DNA of 64,000 bases, taken from assembly GCF_000022025.1 (NCBI RefSeq), contig NC_011886.1, positions 1,560,980 to 1,624,979 on the forward strand, given 5' to 3'. Below, one piece after another: positions 17,310-26,523 of this stretch (position 1 is the stretch's first letter; each line of letters starts with the position of its first letter). The stretch comes from Pseudarthrobacter chlorophenolicus A6 (lineage in GTDB: Bacteria > Actinomycetota > Actinomycetes > Actinomycetales > Micrococcaceae). The notes beneath the pieces were generated by a model. The model was not told the DNA's origin and searched no databases. It saw only the letters and a program-made list of their open reading frames with translations. Made by a program: the position numbers and the translations under genes.

Positions 17310-18494
17310 ATGCAGCCACGCAGAATCGCCATCCTCGGATCCACCGGTTCCATCGGCACCCAGGCAATTGACGTCGTCGACGGCGCCCCGCATCTTTTCG
17401 AGGTCGTGGCCCTGAGCGCCGGAGGCGGCAACCTCGCGCTCCTGGCCAGGCAGGCCGTCCACACCGGTGCGGCGGCCGTCGGGATCGCCGCCGGAGACCC
17501 ACGCGAGCTTGCCGTGCTCATCGATGAAGCAGCCGCCGCAGCGGGCCGCTCCGGCTACCGCCCGGAGATCATCGCCGGACCGGATGCCTCCACGCGGATC
17601 GCCGGGCTTGATGCGGATGTTGTGCTCAACGGCATCACCGGCTCCATCGGCCTTGCACCCACCCTTGCCGCGCTGAAGTCCGGCGCCACGCTGGCGCTGG
17701 CCAACAAGGAATCGCTGATCGTCGGCGGTTCGCTGGTAAAGGCTGCTGCGCGCGACGGGCAGATTGTTCCCGTGGACTCCGAGCACTCCGCCATCGCCCA
17801 ATGCCTGCGCTCGGGCAGCGCAGCGGAAGTGGACAAGCTGGTACTCACCGCCTCCGGCGGGCCCTTCCGCGGCCGGAGCGGGGAAGAACTGCACGGGGTC
17901 ACCCCGCAGGAAGCCCTCGCCCACCCCACCTGGGACATGGGGCTGATGGTCACCACCAACTCCGCCACCCTGGTCAACAAGGGACTCGAAGTCATCGAAG
18001 CCCACCTCCTGTTCGACATTCCGCTGGACCGGATCGACGTGGTGGTCCATCCCCAGTCCGTGGTGCACTCCATGGTGCAGTTCGTGGACGGCTCCACCAT
18101 TGCGCAGGCCTCCCCGCCGGACATGCGGCTGCCCATCGCGCTGGGGCTTGGGTGGCCGGGCCGGGTACCCAATGCCGCCGCGCCGTGCGACTGGACCAAG
18201 GCAGCCACCTGGACCTTCGAGCCGCTGGACGCAACAGCCTTTCCCGCCGTGGACCTTGCCAAGGACGCAGCGAAGCAGGGGAGTACCTTCCCCGCGGTCT
18301 TCAATGCCGCCAACGAGGAAGCCGTCACCGCCTTCCACGGCGGGCGGATCCGCTTCACGGACATCGTGGACACCGTGGATGCCGTCCTCAGCGAACACAC
18401 AGGTTCTTCCCGGCTGACGGTGGAATCCGTGCTGGATGCTGAGAGCTGGGCACGGGCCCGCGCGCACGAACGTTTAGCAGTCAGCAGTCTCTAG
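17310..18494 (+). CDS. dxr: 1-deoxy-D-xylulose-5-phosphate reductoisomerase
   Basis: 394 residues, normal length. Second step of the non-mevalonate (MEP) isoprenoid pathway: NADPH-dependent conversion of DXP to MEP. NADPH-binding GSTGSIG at residues 9-15, [11 protein letters not shown], and the metal/substrate motif [12 protein letters not shown] are all present, followed by ASGGPFRG and NAANEEAV. The upstream sequence GGATACT ends 8 bp before the ATG, suggesting a -10 element very close to the start and a short or absent leader. It is followed after 18 bp by the M50 protease gene, a conserved pairing in bacteria, with ispG of the same pathway 3 kb downstream. Confidence 0.95.
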   Translation: MQPRRIAILGSTGSIGTQAIDVVDGAPHLFEVVALSAGGGNLALLARQAVHTGAAAVGIAAGDPRELAVLIDEAAAAAGRSGYRPEIIAGPDASTRIAGLDADVVLNGITGSIGLAPTLAALKSGATLALANKESLIVGGSLVKAAARDGQIVPVDSEHSAIAQCLRSGSAAEVDKLVLTASGGPFRGRSGEELHGVTPQEALAHPTWDMGLMVTTNSATLVNKGLEVIEAHLLFDIPLDRIDVVVHPQSVVHSMVQFVDGSTIAQASPPDMRLPIALGLGWPGRVPNAAAPCDWTKAATWTFEPLDATAFPAVDLAKDAAKQGSTFPAVFNAANEEAVTAFHGGRIRFTDIVDTVDAVLSEHTGSSRLTVESVLDAESWARARAHERLAVSSL

Positions 18495-18512
18495 GGAAGC
18501 AGCAGCACCTCC

Positions 18513-19844
18513 ATGACCCCCGTTCTACTTTTCATCCTCGGCGTCGTCTTCGTAGCCATCGGCATCGCCGCGTCCATCGCGCTGCACGAAGTGGGACACT
18601 TGGTGCCCGCCAAGCTTTTCAAGGTGCGCGTCACCAAATACATGATCGGTTTCGGCCCCACCCTCTGGTCCCGGCGGAAGGGCGAAACCGAATACGGCGT
18701 GAAGGCCATCCCGCTGGGTGGCTACGTGTCCATGATCGGCATGTACCCGCCCAACAAGGAGGACGGCTCCGTGCGTCCCTCCAGCACCGGGATGTTCCAG
18801 ACGCTGGCCACCGAGGCCAGGTCCATGGCGCATGAGGAAGTGGGCCCCGGCGACGAAAAACGCGTCTTCTACCGCCTACCGGTATGGAAGAAAATCATCG
18901 TCATGCTGGGCGGACCCGCCATGAACATGATCCTCGGCGTCCTCCTCATGGCCATCCTCCTCATGGGCTTCGGCACGGCCACGGCAACCACCACCATTTC
19001 GGATGTCTCCAAATGCCAGGTTGCCGCAGGTGAAACCGTGGACCCGGACTCGGCCGACTGCCAGCTCACCCCGGCGGCCGCGGCCGGGCTCCAGCCCAAC
19101 GACACCGTCACGTCCTTCGACGGAAAAGAAGTCACCAGCTGGGACCAGCTGACCGAATGGATCCGGGCCTCCGCAGGCCGGGAAGTGGCCATCACGGTTG
19201 AGCGCGGCGGGTCTTCAGTGTCCACCACTGTCACCCCCGTTCTCTCGGCCAGGCCCATCATCGGCGTCGACGGCCGGCAGGAAACCGATGCGTCCGGCAC
19301 CCTGCGCTACCAGGACGTGGGCTTCCTCGGCATCGGGTCACAGACAGAACTGGTGCCGCAGCCGGCGTCGTCCGTCCTGCCCATGGCGGGGGAGAACATC
19401 CGGCAGGTGGCAGGCGTGATCTTTAATCTCCCGGCCCGTGTGGTGGGCGTGGCCAAGGCTGCCTTCAGCGAGGAACCGCGCGATCCCAACGGACCCATCA
19501 GCGTGGTGGGCGTGGGGCGGGTGGCCGGCGAGGTGGCCGCCATGGAGGAAATTCCGCTGCAGTCACGCGTGGCCACCCTGGTGGGGTTGCTGGCCGGACT
19601 GAACTTTGCGTTGGCCGTCTTCAACCTGGTTCCGCTGCTGCCCCTCGACGGCGGCCATGTGGCCGGCGCCCTGTACGAGGGTGCACGGCGCCAGGTGGCG
19701 AAACTGTTCGGAAAGCCGGACCCCGGTGCCTTCGACATCGCCAAGCTGCTCCCGGTCACGTACGTGGTGGCCGCCCTGCTGATGGGCATGAGTGCGCTGC
19801 TGATCTACGCCGACATCGTCAAACCCGTGAACCTGTTCGGCTGA
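18513..19844 (+). CDS. Site-2 intramembrane metalloprotease (RseP/Rip1 family, M50)
   Basis: 443 residues. First membrane helix holds the zinc motif H25-E-V-G-H29; the second catalytic motif LVPLLPLDGGH lies near residue 370-380. Between them is one PDZ domain (about 175-260, AAGLQPNDTVTSFDGKEV). Typical members cut transmembrane anti-sigma factors after a site-1 cut and thereby release ECF sigma factors; M. tuberculosis Rip1 is the nearest studied example and its gene also follows dxr. Coexpressed with dxr (18 bp spacing). The substrate cannot be told from the window. Confidence 0.92.
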   Translation: MTPVLLFILGVVFVAIGIAASIALHEVGHLVPAKLFKVRVTKYMIGFGPTLWSRRKGETEYGVKAIPLGGYVSMIGMYPPNKEDGSVRPSSTGMFQTLATEARSMAHEEVGPGDEKRVFYRLPVWKKIIVMLGGPAMNMILGVLLMAILLMGFGTATATTTISDVSKCQVAAGETVDPDSADCQLTPAAAAGLQPNDTVTSFDGKEVTSWDQLTEWIRASAGREVAITVERGGSSVSTTVTPVLSARPIIGVDGRQETDASGTLRYQDVGFLGIGSQTELVPQPASSVLPMAGENIRQVAGVIFNLPARVVGVAKAAFSEEPRDPNGPISVVGVGRVAGEVAAMEEIPLQSRVATLVGLLAGLNFALAVFNLVPLLPLDGGHVAGALYEGARRQVAKLFGKPDPGAFDIAKLLPVTYVVAALLMGMSALLIYADIVKPVNLFG

Positions 19845-19896
19845 CAGGTACGCCCCTCGACGGGATCCAACAGCATCCGAATGGCTGAATGCTCAT

Positions 19897-19931
19897 AATC
19901 AGCCAAATATAGCTGATATTAAATAATCAGC
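19897..19931. promoter_or_regulatory. AT-rich promoter with three ATCAGC half-sites (candidate SatD-like autoregulation)
   Basis: Within a markedly AT-rich stretch (19890-19955) three copies of AATCAGC or its complement occur: 19897-19903 forward, 19912-19918 reverse (GCTGATA) and 19925-19931 forward. The first two form an inverted repeat. They lie 45-80 bp before the start of the HTH protein gene. Confidence 0.5.
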
Positions 19932-19975
19932 TGTTTATGATTGATTGTTTGATATCACCCGCCTACGGTTGAGGT

Positions 19976-20707
19976 ATGTACGTACTGACAATCGACCAGC
20001 GGGGGAGCACCTCCGACGTTGACCGCGTGCCTGGCCTGATCGAGGAACTGCGCAGCCTCACGGGTGCCCACTTCGAACGCTCCGTCGGCGACGAACTCCA
20101 GGGCACCGTGGGCGACGCCCGGGAAGTAGTGGACATTGCACTGCATGCCCTGCGGAGCGGGCACTGGTACGTCGGCATCGGCATCGGCGACGTCCGCCTG
20201 GAGCCTGGCCGGAGCCCGCGCGAAGGGACCGGAAGTGGCTTCGTGGCGGCGCGCAAGGCAGTGGAAACCGCCAAAGGCGCGGCCGGCCACGTTCCGTTGT
20301 CGGTGGTGGCGGGCACCATGGACAGTGTCAAGGGTGCCCCCCGGAATTCCCGGGAAGGGCCCGCCGGCACAAACAACGGAGCCAGCGCTGGAACGAACGC
20401 CGAAACGAATGATGCAGCGGGTGCAGCCATGAACGCCGCAGCGAATGCCCAGGCCGTCCTGCGCCTGATAGGACGGCTCGTGCAGCAGCGGACGGAGGCA
20501 CAGTGGCGGGTGGTTGACCGGCTGCGGGCAGCAGGCGGAGCAGGAAGGCATGGCAGCCAGAAGCCCGTTGCCCGGGAACTGGGAATTACGGAACAGTCGG
20601 TGAGCCGCGCCGTGCTTCGTTCCGGGTGGCAGGAAGAATGGGCTGCCAGGCCGGCAGCAGCAATGCTCCTGGAATACGCCCTTGCCCAGACCAAAGGAGA
20701 CCGGTGA
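19976..20707 (+). CDS. SatD-like protein with C-terminal helix-turn-helix
   Basis: 243 residues. Residues 1-115 resemble the SatD family (short beta-strand start VLTIDQRGSTSDVD, then SVGDELQGTVGDAREVVDIALHAL), which is of unknown biochemical role. Residues 118-150 form an Asn/Ala/Gly-rich linker. Residues about 165-225 form an HTH (QKPVARELGITEQSVSRAVLRSGW) like that of sigma-70 region 4 or MarR proteins. GAGGT lies immediately next to the ATG, so the start or leader may be unusual. The gene overlaps by four bases a DUF3307-like membrane gene, the frequent partner of SatD genes. Function unknown; regulation of its own AT-rich promoter is a fair inference. Confidence 0.7.
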   Translation: MYVLTIDQRGSTSDVDRVPGLIEELRSLTGAHFERSVGDELQGTVGDAREVVDIALHALRSGHWYVGIGIGDVRLEPGRSPREGTGSGFVAARKAVETAKGAAGHVPLSVVAGTMDSVKGAPRNSREGPAGTNNGASAGTNAETNDAAGAAMNAAANAQAVLRLIGRLVQQRTEAQWRVVDRLRAAGGAGRHGSQKPVARELGITEQSVSRAVLRSGWQEEWAARPAAAMLLEYALAQTKGDR

Positions 20708-21207
20708 CCGCATTGTGGATCGCTGCCGCACTGCTGGCGGCAGGTTTTGGCGGCTGGCCCGTCACCGCCCTCGTCTTCCGGCTGGCCCGGACGATTGACG
20801 ACAAGGCGGACGCGGCAGCCAAGGGACGCGACGCTGCAGACGATCCCTCGGCCGACGTTACGGTGGACCTCCCGGGCCGGGCACCGGACCAGGCTGACCA
20901 GGCTGTCAACGGTGAGCTGACGGCGGCGGCCGGCCAGCCGGCGTCGGACGTTCCCGCCGCACCCGCCCAGCGGATCCTCCGTGGCGGTGCCATTATCGGA
21001 GTCCTGGAGCGGCTCGGTGTCTGCCTGGCCATCCTGGCCGGCCAGCCTGTTGCCATCGCGTACATTGTCGCCATTAAGGGGCTGGGCCGGTTCGCCGAAC
21101 TCAAGGAAACCCCGGTGGCGGCGGAGCGGTTCATTATCGGGACGCTGGCGTCCATGCTGTGGGCAGCGGGGATAGCGGCAGCCGTGAAGGTGATTTTCCT
21201 GGCGTAG
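20704..21207 (+). CDS. DUF3307-like small membrane protein paired with SatD
   Basis: 167 residues from GTG 20704, which overlaps the previous stop (GTGA). One hydrophobic segment at residues 3-22, a charged Ala/Asp-rich loop about 30-90, then two or more membrane segments. The C-terminal part (GVLERLGVCLAILAGQP, AIKGLGRFAELKE, RFIIGTLASMLWA) resembles the C-terminus of DUF3307 proteins. Translationally coupled to the SatD-like gene, so the two probably act together. No known function; the coupling and membrane location suggest a sensor or effector for the HTH partner. Confidence 0.65.
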   Translation: MTALWIAAALLAAGFGGWPVTALVFRLARTIDDKADAAAKGRDAADDPSADVTVDLPGRAPDQADQAVNGELTAAAGQPASDVPAAPAQRILRGGAIIGVLERLGVCLAILAGQPVAIAYIVAIKGLGRFAELKETPVAAERFIIGTLASMLWAAGIAAAVKVIFLA

Positions 21208-21232
21208 GCCGGCGGAGCGATAGGGTAGCGCT

Positions 21233-21526
21233 ATGACAGTTTTTGCCGTTGAGTACGTTTACGCCGCCGATTCCACCGAAGCCCGCAACGAGGCACGGCC
21301 CGCCCACCGCGAATGGACCGGCGGCCTGGCCGAGGACGGCGTGATCCTTGCCAGCGGACCCTATGGAGACGGAGCCGGCGCGCTGCTGATCTTCAAGGCG
21401 GACAACGAAGCATCCCTGAATTCGGTCCTCAAGCAGGATCCGTTCGCTGCTGCCGGGGTTATCGCCGGCATCCGCGTCACCGAATGGTCACCCGTGACCG
21501 GCATGCTCGCCGGCCTCGCAGCCTAA
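21233..21526 (+). CDS. YciI-family protein
   Basis: 97 residues, a single ferredoxin-like alpha/beta domain. It has the family's His near residue 25 (RPAHREW) and an Asp in the conserved loop (LKQDPFAAAGV), the residues thought to form a small active site in YciI proteins. Some relatives act as muconolactone-isomerase-like or dehydrochlorinase enzymes, but most have no known role. It lies 25 bp after the DUF3307-like gene and 30 bp before ispG, so it may share a transcript with either. Confidence 0.82.
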   Translation: MTVFAVEYVYAADSTEARNEARPAHREWTGGLAEDGVILASGPYGDGAGALLIFKADNEASLNSVLKQDPFAAAGVIAGIRVTEWSPVTGMLAGLAA

Positions 21527-21556
21527 GCCGTTTCCCCTTCACCTCTAGGAGTCCAC

Positions 21557-22723
21557 GTGACCTCGGTCAGCCTGGGAATGCCCGCAGCACCGCCGCCCGT
21601 CCTTGCCCCGCGCCGCAAGACGCGCCAGATCAAAGTCGGTTCGGTGGGAGTTGGCTCGGATTCCCCCATCAGCGTGCAGTCGATGACCACCACGCCCACC
21701 ACCGACATCAACGCCACATTGCAGCAGATCGCGGAACTGACCGCCTCCGGTTGCGACATCGTGCGCGTTGCATGCCCGTCGGCCGATGATGCCGAAGCAT
21801 TGCCCATCATTGCCCGCAAGTCCCAGATTCCGGTCATCGCGGACATCCACTTCCAGCCCAAGTACGTCTTCGCTGCCATCGAAGCCGGCTGCGCGGCCGT
21901 CCGGGTCAACCCCGGCAACATCCGCAAGTTCGACGACCAGGTCAAGGAAATTGCTGCGGCCGCCCGGGACCACGGAACGTCCATCCGCATCGGCGTCAAC
22001 GCCGGCTCGCTGGAACCGGGGATCCTCAAGAAGTACGGCAAGGCCACCCCCGAAGCCCTCGTTGAATCCGCCGTCTGGGAAGCCTCGCTGTTTGAAGAGC
22101 ACGGCTTCCACGACTTCAAGATCTCGGTCAAGCACAACGACCCCGTGATCATGGTGGCCGCCTACGAGATGCTCGCCGAAAAGGGCGACTGGCCCCTCCA
22201 CCTCGGCGTGACCGAGGCCGGTCCGGCATTCCAGGGAACCATCAAGTCCGCCACCGCCTTCGGCGCACTGCTCTCCCGTGGCATTGGCGACACCATCCGC
22301 GTCTCCCTCTCGGCCCCGCCCGTTGAGGAGATCAAGGTGGGGAACCAGATCCTGCAGTCGCTGAACCTGCGGCCCCGCAAGCTCGAAATCGTGTCCTGCC
22401 CGTCCTGCGGCCGCGCGCAGGTGGACGTCTACACGCTCGCGGAGCAGGTCACAGCCGGCCTGGAAGGCATGGAGATCCCGCTGCGCGTCGCCGTCATGGG
22501 CTGTGTGGTCAACGGGCCGGGCGAGGCACGCGAAGCCGACCTCGGCGTCGCTTCCGGCAACGGCAAGGGACAGATCTTTGTGAAGGGTGAAGTCATCAAG
22601 ACTGTGCCGGAGAGCCAGATTGTTGAGACACTGATCGAAGAGGCCATGCGTATCGCGGAAGAGATGGGGGAGGCCGATGGCGAAGATGCTGTCAAAGGTG
22701 GCCCCGTGGTTAGCGTCTCGTAA
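21557..22723 (+). CDS. ispG: 4-hydroxy-3-methylbut-2-enyl diphosphate synthase
   Basis: 388 residues from a GTG start preceded by TAGGAGT. Penultimate step of the MEP pathway, converting MEcPP to HMBPP with a [4Fe-4S] cluster. The TIM barrel opens with [14 protein letters not shown], and the cluster ligands C281, C284 (CPSCGRAQ) and C316 ([10 protein letters not shown]) are present, with the conserved Glu following in NGPGEA. Same pathway as dxr upstream. The last 47 bases overlap the next gene in another frame. Confidence 0.95.
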   Translation: MTSVSLGMPAAPPPVLAPRRKTRQIKVGSVGVGSDSPISVQSMTTTPTTDINATLQQIAELTASGCDIVRVACPSADDAEALPIIARKSQIPVIADIHFQPKYVFAAIEAGCAAVRVNPGNIRKFDDQVKEIAAAARDHGTSIRIGVNAGSLEPGILKKYGKATPEALVESAVWEASLFEEHGFHDFKISVKHNDPVIMVAAYEMLAEKGDWPLHLGVTEAGPAFQGTIKSATAFGALLSRGIGDTIRVSLSAPPVEEIKVGNQILQSLNLRPRKLEIVSCPSCGRAQVDVYTLAEQVTAGLEGMEIPLRVAVMGCVVNGPGEAREADLGVASGNGKGQIFVKGEVIKTVPESQIVETLIEEAMRIAEEMGEADGEDAVKGGPVVSVS

Positions 22724-23576
22724 GGACGAGCCGGACCCGCCGGGGATATCCGTCCGCACCCTGGACGGCGGGGACACCGCCGCGCTCAGGCATTTGGCTG
22801 AGAAGGACCGTGTGGCCAACGTGTTCATCCTCGCGCATCTGCGCACTGCCGGTACCGCCGCTCCCACCAGCGGCGGTGCCGGCATCGTCGGAGTTTTCGA
22901 CGACGGCATCCTGGTGGGTGCCTGCTGGGCGGGCGCCAACCTGGTCCCCGTCCAGCTCGACCCGGCCTTCGCGCCGCTGGTGGCCGAAGCCGCCAACCGG
23001 TCCGGCCGGCGCTACGCATCGGCTTTCGGCCCGGCGGATGCGGTGCTGGCCCTACACGGGGAGCTCGCCGAACTGGGCCACCGCGCCCACGAGATCCGCC
23101 CTGACCAGCCCCTGATGGTGATCGACGGGCCCGCTGACGTTCCACCCAACCCGGGCTTGGGACTGGGCGACCTGGCAGACTTCGAGCGCATCCTGCCCGC
23201 CTGCGCCGCCATGTTCGAAGAAGAAGTGGGCTACTCGCCGTTCCTGGGCGGCCGGGAGTTCTACAGCCGCCGGGTTGAAGGGCTCATCCGGCAGGGCTAT
23301 TCGCTGGTCCACCTCAACGAAGCCAGGGAAGTGGTCTTCAAAGCGGAGCTCGGCGCGGTCACCGCCGATGTCACCCAGGTCCAGGGGGTCTGGATGAATC
23401 CCCTCTACCGCGGGAAGGGGCTGAGTTCCGGCTACATGTCCGCCGTCGTAGAGCAGGCCCAAAAGATCGCGCCGCTGACCAGCCTTTACGTCAACGGCTT
23501 CAACGTCAGGGCCAGATCCACCTATGAACGTGTCGGCTTCCACCAGGTGGGCACGTTCGCTACAGTTCTCTTCTAG
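22677..23576 (+). CDS. DUF4081-GNAT acetyltransferase
   Basis: 299 residues from ATG 22677, preceded by GGGGGAGG, both lying inside the ispG coding region (47-bp overlap). Residues about 25-125 fit the actinobacterial DUF4081 domain ([16 protein letters not shown]), and residues about 140-299 the GNAT fold with the acetyl-CoA loop near [17 protein letters not shown] and the final [12 protein letters not shown] strand-helix. Substrate unknown. In Actinobacteria this gene regularly follows ispG, as here, perhaps with a role in protein or small-molecule acetylation. Confidence 0.85.
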   Translation: MAKMLSKVAPWLASRKDEPDPPGISVRTLDGGDTAALRHLAEKDRVANVFILAHLRTAGTAAPTSGGAGIVGVFDDGILVGACWAGANLVPVQLDPAFAPLVAEAANRSGRRYASAFGPADAVLALHGELAELGHRAHEIRPDQPLMVIDGPADVPPNPGLGLGDLADFERILPACAAMFEEEVGYSPFLGGREFYSRRVEGLIRQGYSLVHLNEAREVVFKAELGAVTADVTQVQGVWMNPLYRGKGLSSGYMSAVVEQAQKIAPLTSLYVNGFNVRARSTYERVGFHQVGTFATVLF

Positions 23577-23595
23577 CGGCCCGACGCGGGGCCGC
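23576..23595 (+). terminator. GC hairpin after the acetyltransferase gene
   Basis: GCGGCCC at 23576-23582 pairs with GGGCCGC at 23589-23595, beginning on the last base of the stop codon. No U-run follows, so it may be an mRNA 3' structure rather than a full terminator. Confidence 0.35.
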
Positions 23596-23614
23596 ATGTG
23601 GACTTGGGGGAAAA

Positions 23615-24373
23615 TTGAAGACTTCTGTGCTGGGTACTTTTGCGGTTTCTACGGCTCTGGTGATCGGTGTTTCGGCGTGCGGGGGCAGCTCGGCACCCGA
23701 GGGCGCGGCTGCCTCGGCGGGGAGCCCCGCATCTGCCGGAACATCGGCGGAAACACCCACTCCCTCGCCCACCCCAACGACGGACAAGGCGTACACCAGT
23801 GAGGAGCTGGCCGGGGTTGTGCGCGAGGTGCGGGACTCGGCAGACCGGCGGCTGACACCAGTCCCCGGCGAAGAGTTGGCCAGCACCTTGCAGCAGTCCA
23901 AGGACATGCTGTCCTCCATCGAGGTTGAGCCGGCGGCATGCAAGGAACTGGCGGCCTCCGGCCAGGTACCGTCCTTGGATGGGGCGGCAATTGCCCTGGG
24001 ACTCAGCACGGACGCCTCCTCCGGCATGGTCACCGCACTCTCCCTGATGTCGGGACTGGACCAGGCCGCGCTGGCGAAGGTTTCCGACCCTTCGGAGCAG
24101 CTGGAGAAGTGCTCGAACATGGTCATGACGGTGGCGGGCGTCGAGGTGGCGGTTGCCATCACCCGCATCGACGGCGTCAGCGGGGTTGCGGGAACCACCG
24201 CGTTCCGCACCGAAACGACGCTGCCTAACGGCCAGGTCCAGTCGGTGACCACCGCCCAGGTTGTCCACAATGGCGTGGTGCTGTCCGCCGTCGCATCCGG
24301 CGGAACCGACGGTGCGGCTGCCCAGGAGCAGGCAGGTTCGCTCCTGGATTCCGCGGCAGCCCTTATCAAGTAG
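23615..24373 (+). CDS. Secreted lipoprotein of unknown function
   Basis: 252 residues from a TTG start (GGGGGA 5 bp upstream). The N-terminal signal peptide ends in a lipobox with lipidated C22 (GVSAC). A Ser/Ala/Pro/Thr-rich linker spans about 25-60, followed by a soluble domain with two cysteines (AACKE, LEKCSN) that could pair. The domain ends in alternating strands (TTLPNGQVQSVTTAQVV). I do not recognise the family beyond a general actinobacterial lipoprotein. Separate transcription unit between the acetyltransferase gene and proS. Confidence 0.78.
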   Translation: MKTSVLGTFAVSTALVIGVSACGGSSAPEGAAASAGSPASAGTSAETPTPSPTPTTDKAYTSEELAGVVREVRDSADRRLTPVPGEELASTLQQSKDMLSSIEVEPAACKELAASGQVPSLDGAAIALGLSTDASSGMVTALSLMSGLDQAALAKVSDPSEQLEKCSNMVMTVAGVEVAVAITRIDGVSGVAGTTAFRTETTLPNGQVQSVTTAQVVHNGVVLSAVASGGTDGAAAQEQAGSLLDSAAALIK

Positions 24374-24405
24374 GCCGCCCGGCGGCGTACTGTCCGGCTT
24401 TTTCT
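24374..24405 (+). terminator. Possible terminator after the lipoprotein gene
   Basis: A short GC palindrome (GCCGCCCGGCGGC, 24374-24386) follows the stop codon, with a CTTTTT run at 24399-24405 that is slightly far from the stem. Confidence 0.35.
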
Positions 24406-24437
24406 TCCGGTCAGAAGTCCTCCAAGGAAGAAATTAC

Positions 24438-24466
24438 TTGTCAACGTGCCCGCCATCACATAGGTT
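24438..24466 (+). promoter_or_regulatory. Probable sigma-A promoter of proS
   Basis: TTGTCA (24438-24443) and TAGGTT (24461-24466) are separated by exactly 17 bp. Transcription from about 24473 would give a leader of roughly 230 nt before the proS start. The 330-bp gap between the lipoprotein gene and proS holds this promoter and the hairpin at 24537-24603. Confidence 0.5.
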
Positions 24467-24536
24467 CGATCTAGCTGCGCTGAGTGGAGTGGGCGGTCTC
24501 ACCAGTCCTCACCTGTAATAAGGCGATAACGGCGTT

Positions 24537-24603
24537 GAGCCACGCCCGGATGCAATGACCAGCCCTATTGGGGGGCCAGGGGCTTTGCAACCGGGCGTGG
24601 CTC
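24537..24603 (+). ncRNA. Structured leader hairpin of proS (unassigned RNA element)
   Basis: A 13-bp perfect stem (GAGCCACGCCCGG, 24537-24549, with 24591-24603) is continued, after a single A-A mismatch, by TGCAA/TTGCA (24551-24555 with 24585-24589). A 5-nt bulge and AGCCC/GGGCT (24561-24565 with 24580-24584) then close a 14-nt loop. No U-run follows, so it is not a simple terminator. It lies about 100 nt before the proS start, inside the predicted leader. I cannot match it to a known RNA family; the missing T-box sequences argue against a T-box. Confidence 0.55.
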
Positions 24604-24703
24604 TACTGTTTCCGGGCGAGTGGTGCTGTGCCGGTAGATTAGTATGCAGACGAATTTGTCCGGCCCTGCTGATCCAGCACTTTTCCAGAAACGGATACCA
24701 CCC

Positions 24704-26515
24704 GTGGTCCTTAGAATGTCCCAGCTTTTCCTGCGCACCCTGCGTGAAGATCCCGTCGACGCAGAGGTGGCCAGCCACAAACTGCTGGTCCGTGCCGGCT
24801 ACATCCGCCGCGCGGCTCCCGGGATCTACACCTGGCTGCCGCTGGGCCTGAGCGTACTCCGCAAGGTGGAGCAGGTCATCCGTGAGGAAATGGCCGCCAT
24901 CGGTGCCCAGGAAGTCCACTTCCCGGCCCTGCTGCCGCGGGAACCCTACGAGGCAACCAACCGCTGGACCGAATACGGCGAGGGGCTGTTCCGGCTGCAG
25001 GACCGCAAGGGCGCTGACTACCTGCTGGCCCCCACACACGAGGAAATGTTCACCCTCCTCGTGAAGGACCTGTATTCCTCCTACAAGGACCTGCCGCTCA
25101 GCCTCTACCAGATCCAGAACAAGTACCGCGACGAGGCACGTCCCCGGGCGGGCCTCCTCCGCGGCCGCGAGTTCATCATGAAGGACTCCTACTCCTTCGA
25201 TGTGGACGACGCCGGCCTGGACGCCAGCTACGCGGCGCACCGGTCCGCTTACCTCAAGATCTTCGAGCGGCTCGGCCTCGATGTTGTCCCCGTAGCAGCC
25301 ACGGCGGGCGCCATGGGCGGCTCCCGGAGCGAGGAGTTCCTCTTCCCCACGGAAATCGGCGAAGACACCTTCGTCCGCTCTGCCGCAGGTTACGCAGCCA
25401 ACGTCGAAGCCGTCACCACCGTGGTGCCCGCGGACATCGACTTCACGGGTGCACCTGCCGCGGAGGTACTGGACACCCCGGACACGCCCACCATTGAGAC
25501 CCTGGTCAACGCGTCCAACCAGATCGCGCCCCGGGCCGAGGCCGACGGCGGCCCCTGGACTGCCGCTGACACGCTGAAGAACGTTGTCCTTGCGGTGACG
25601 CTGCCCACCGGTGAACGCCAGCTGGTGGTCATTGGCCTTCCCGGCGACCGCGGTGTGGACCTGAAGCGCGTCGAAGCCAACATTGGCTCGTTCCTGCCGA
25701 TGGCCGGCGAGATCGGACTCGAGCAGGCAGGCGAAGAGGACCTCAAGAAGCAGCCCCTGATCGTCAAGGGATACCTGGGCCCGGGCCTGTCGCTGGACGC
25801 CCCGCTCCTGGGCTCCGAAGGAACCACCAAGCTGCTGTACCTGGTGGATCCGCGGGTGGTCAGCGGCACCAGCTGGATCACCGGCGCCAACGAAGCCGGC
25901 AAGCACGTCTTCGGCCTCGTTGCCGGCCGCGACTTCACCTGGGACGGCGTCATCGAGTGCACCGAGGTCCGTGCCGGCGACCCCGCACCGGACGGTTCCG
26001 GACCCCTGGAAACGGCGCGGGGCATCGAAATGGGCCATATCTTCCAGCTCGGCCGCAAGTACGCCGCAGCCCTGGACCTCAAGGTGCTGGACCAGAACGG
26101 CAAGCAGGTCACGGTCACCATGGGTTCCTACGGAGTCGGCGTTACCCGCGCGGTGGCTGCCCTGGCCGAGGCCAACCACGATGCCAAGGGCCTCACCTGG
26201 CCCCGCGCCGTGGCACCTGCCGACGTCCACGTGGTGGCGGTGGGCAAGGGCGAGGACATTTTCGCCGCCGCTGAGCAGCTGTCCGTCGGCCTCGAAGCCG
26301 CCGGCCTCGACGTCATCTACGACGACCGCTTCAAGGTGTCCCCGGGCGTGAAGTTCGGTGACGCCGAACTGCTGGGCGTGCCCACCATCCTGGCCGTCGG
26401 CCGAGGGCTGGTTGACGGCGTCGTGGAGATCAAGGACCGCCGCACCGGCGAAGCCGAGAACGTCGCTGTGGACAAGGCCGTTGACTACGTGGTCAACGCC
26501 GTCCGCAACAGCTGA
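24704..26515 (+). CDS. proS: Prolyl-tRNA synthetase
   Basis: 603 residues from GTG 24704 (reads [16 protein letters not shown], the usual family start); ATG 24719 and an extended start at 24644 are less likely. Class II synthetase of the bacterial long type. Motif 1 region [11 protein letters not shown], the [10 protein letters not shown] segment and motif 2 ([21 protein letters not shown]) precede the inserted editing (INS/YbaK-like) domain at roughly 220-400, and motif 3 with GSYGVGVTR and the anticodon-binding domain follow. It charges tRNA-Pro in the cytoplasm. The long structured leader suggests regulated expression. Followed after 8 bp by the exporter gene. Confidence 0.95.
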   Translation: MVLRMSQLFLRTLREDPVDAEVASHKLLVRAGYIRRAAPGIYTWLPLGLSVLRKVEQVIREEMAAIGAQEVHFPALLPREPYEATNRWTEYGEGLFRLQDRKGADYLLAPTHEEMFTLLVKDLYSSYKDLPLSLYQIQNKYRDEARPRAGLLRGREFIMKDSYSFDVDDAGLDASYAAHRSAYLKIFERLGLDVVPVAATAGAMGGSRSEEFLFPTEIGEDTFVRSAAGYAANVEAVTTVVPADIDFTGAPAAEVLDTPDTPTIETLVNASNQIAPRAEADGGPWTAADTLKNVVLAVTLPTGERQLVVIGLPGDRGVDLKRVEANIGSFLPMAGEIGLEQAGEEDLKKQPLIVKGYLGPGLSLDAPLLGSEGTTKLLYLVDPRVVSGTSWITGANEAGKHVFGLVAGRDFTWDGVIECTEVRAGDPAPDGSGPLETARGIEMGHIFQLGRKYAAALDLKVLDQNGKQVTVTMGSYGVGVTRAVAALAEANHDAKGLTWPRAVAPADVHVVAVGKGEDIFAAAEQLSVGLEAAGLDVIYDDRFKVSPGVKFGDAELLGVPTILAVGRGLVDGVVEIKDRRTGEAENVAVDKAVDYVVNAVRNS

Positions 26516-26523
26516 TCCCGGGC

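Noticed and set aside
24461..24475. T-loop-like GGTTCGATC suggesting a tRNA before proS
   Set aside because: No acceptor stem, D-arm or anticodon arm can be built around it; it overlaps the predicted promoter -10.
24437..24703. T-box riboswitch before proS
   Set aside because: The characteristic T-box bulge sequence and an antiterminator/terminator pair with U-run are not visible.
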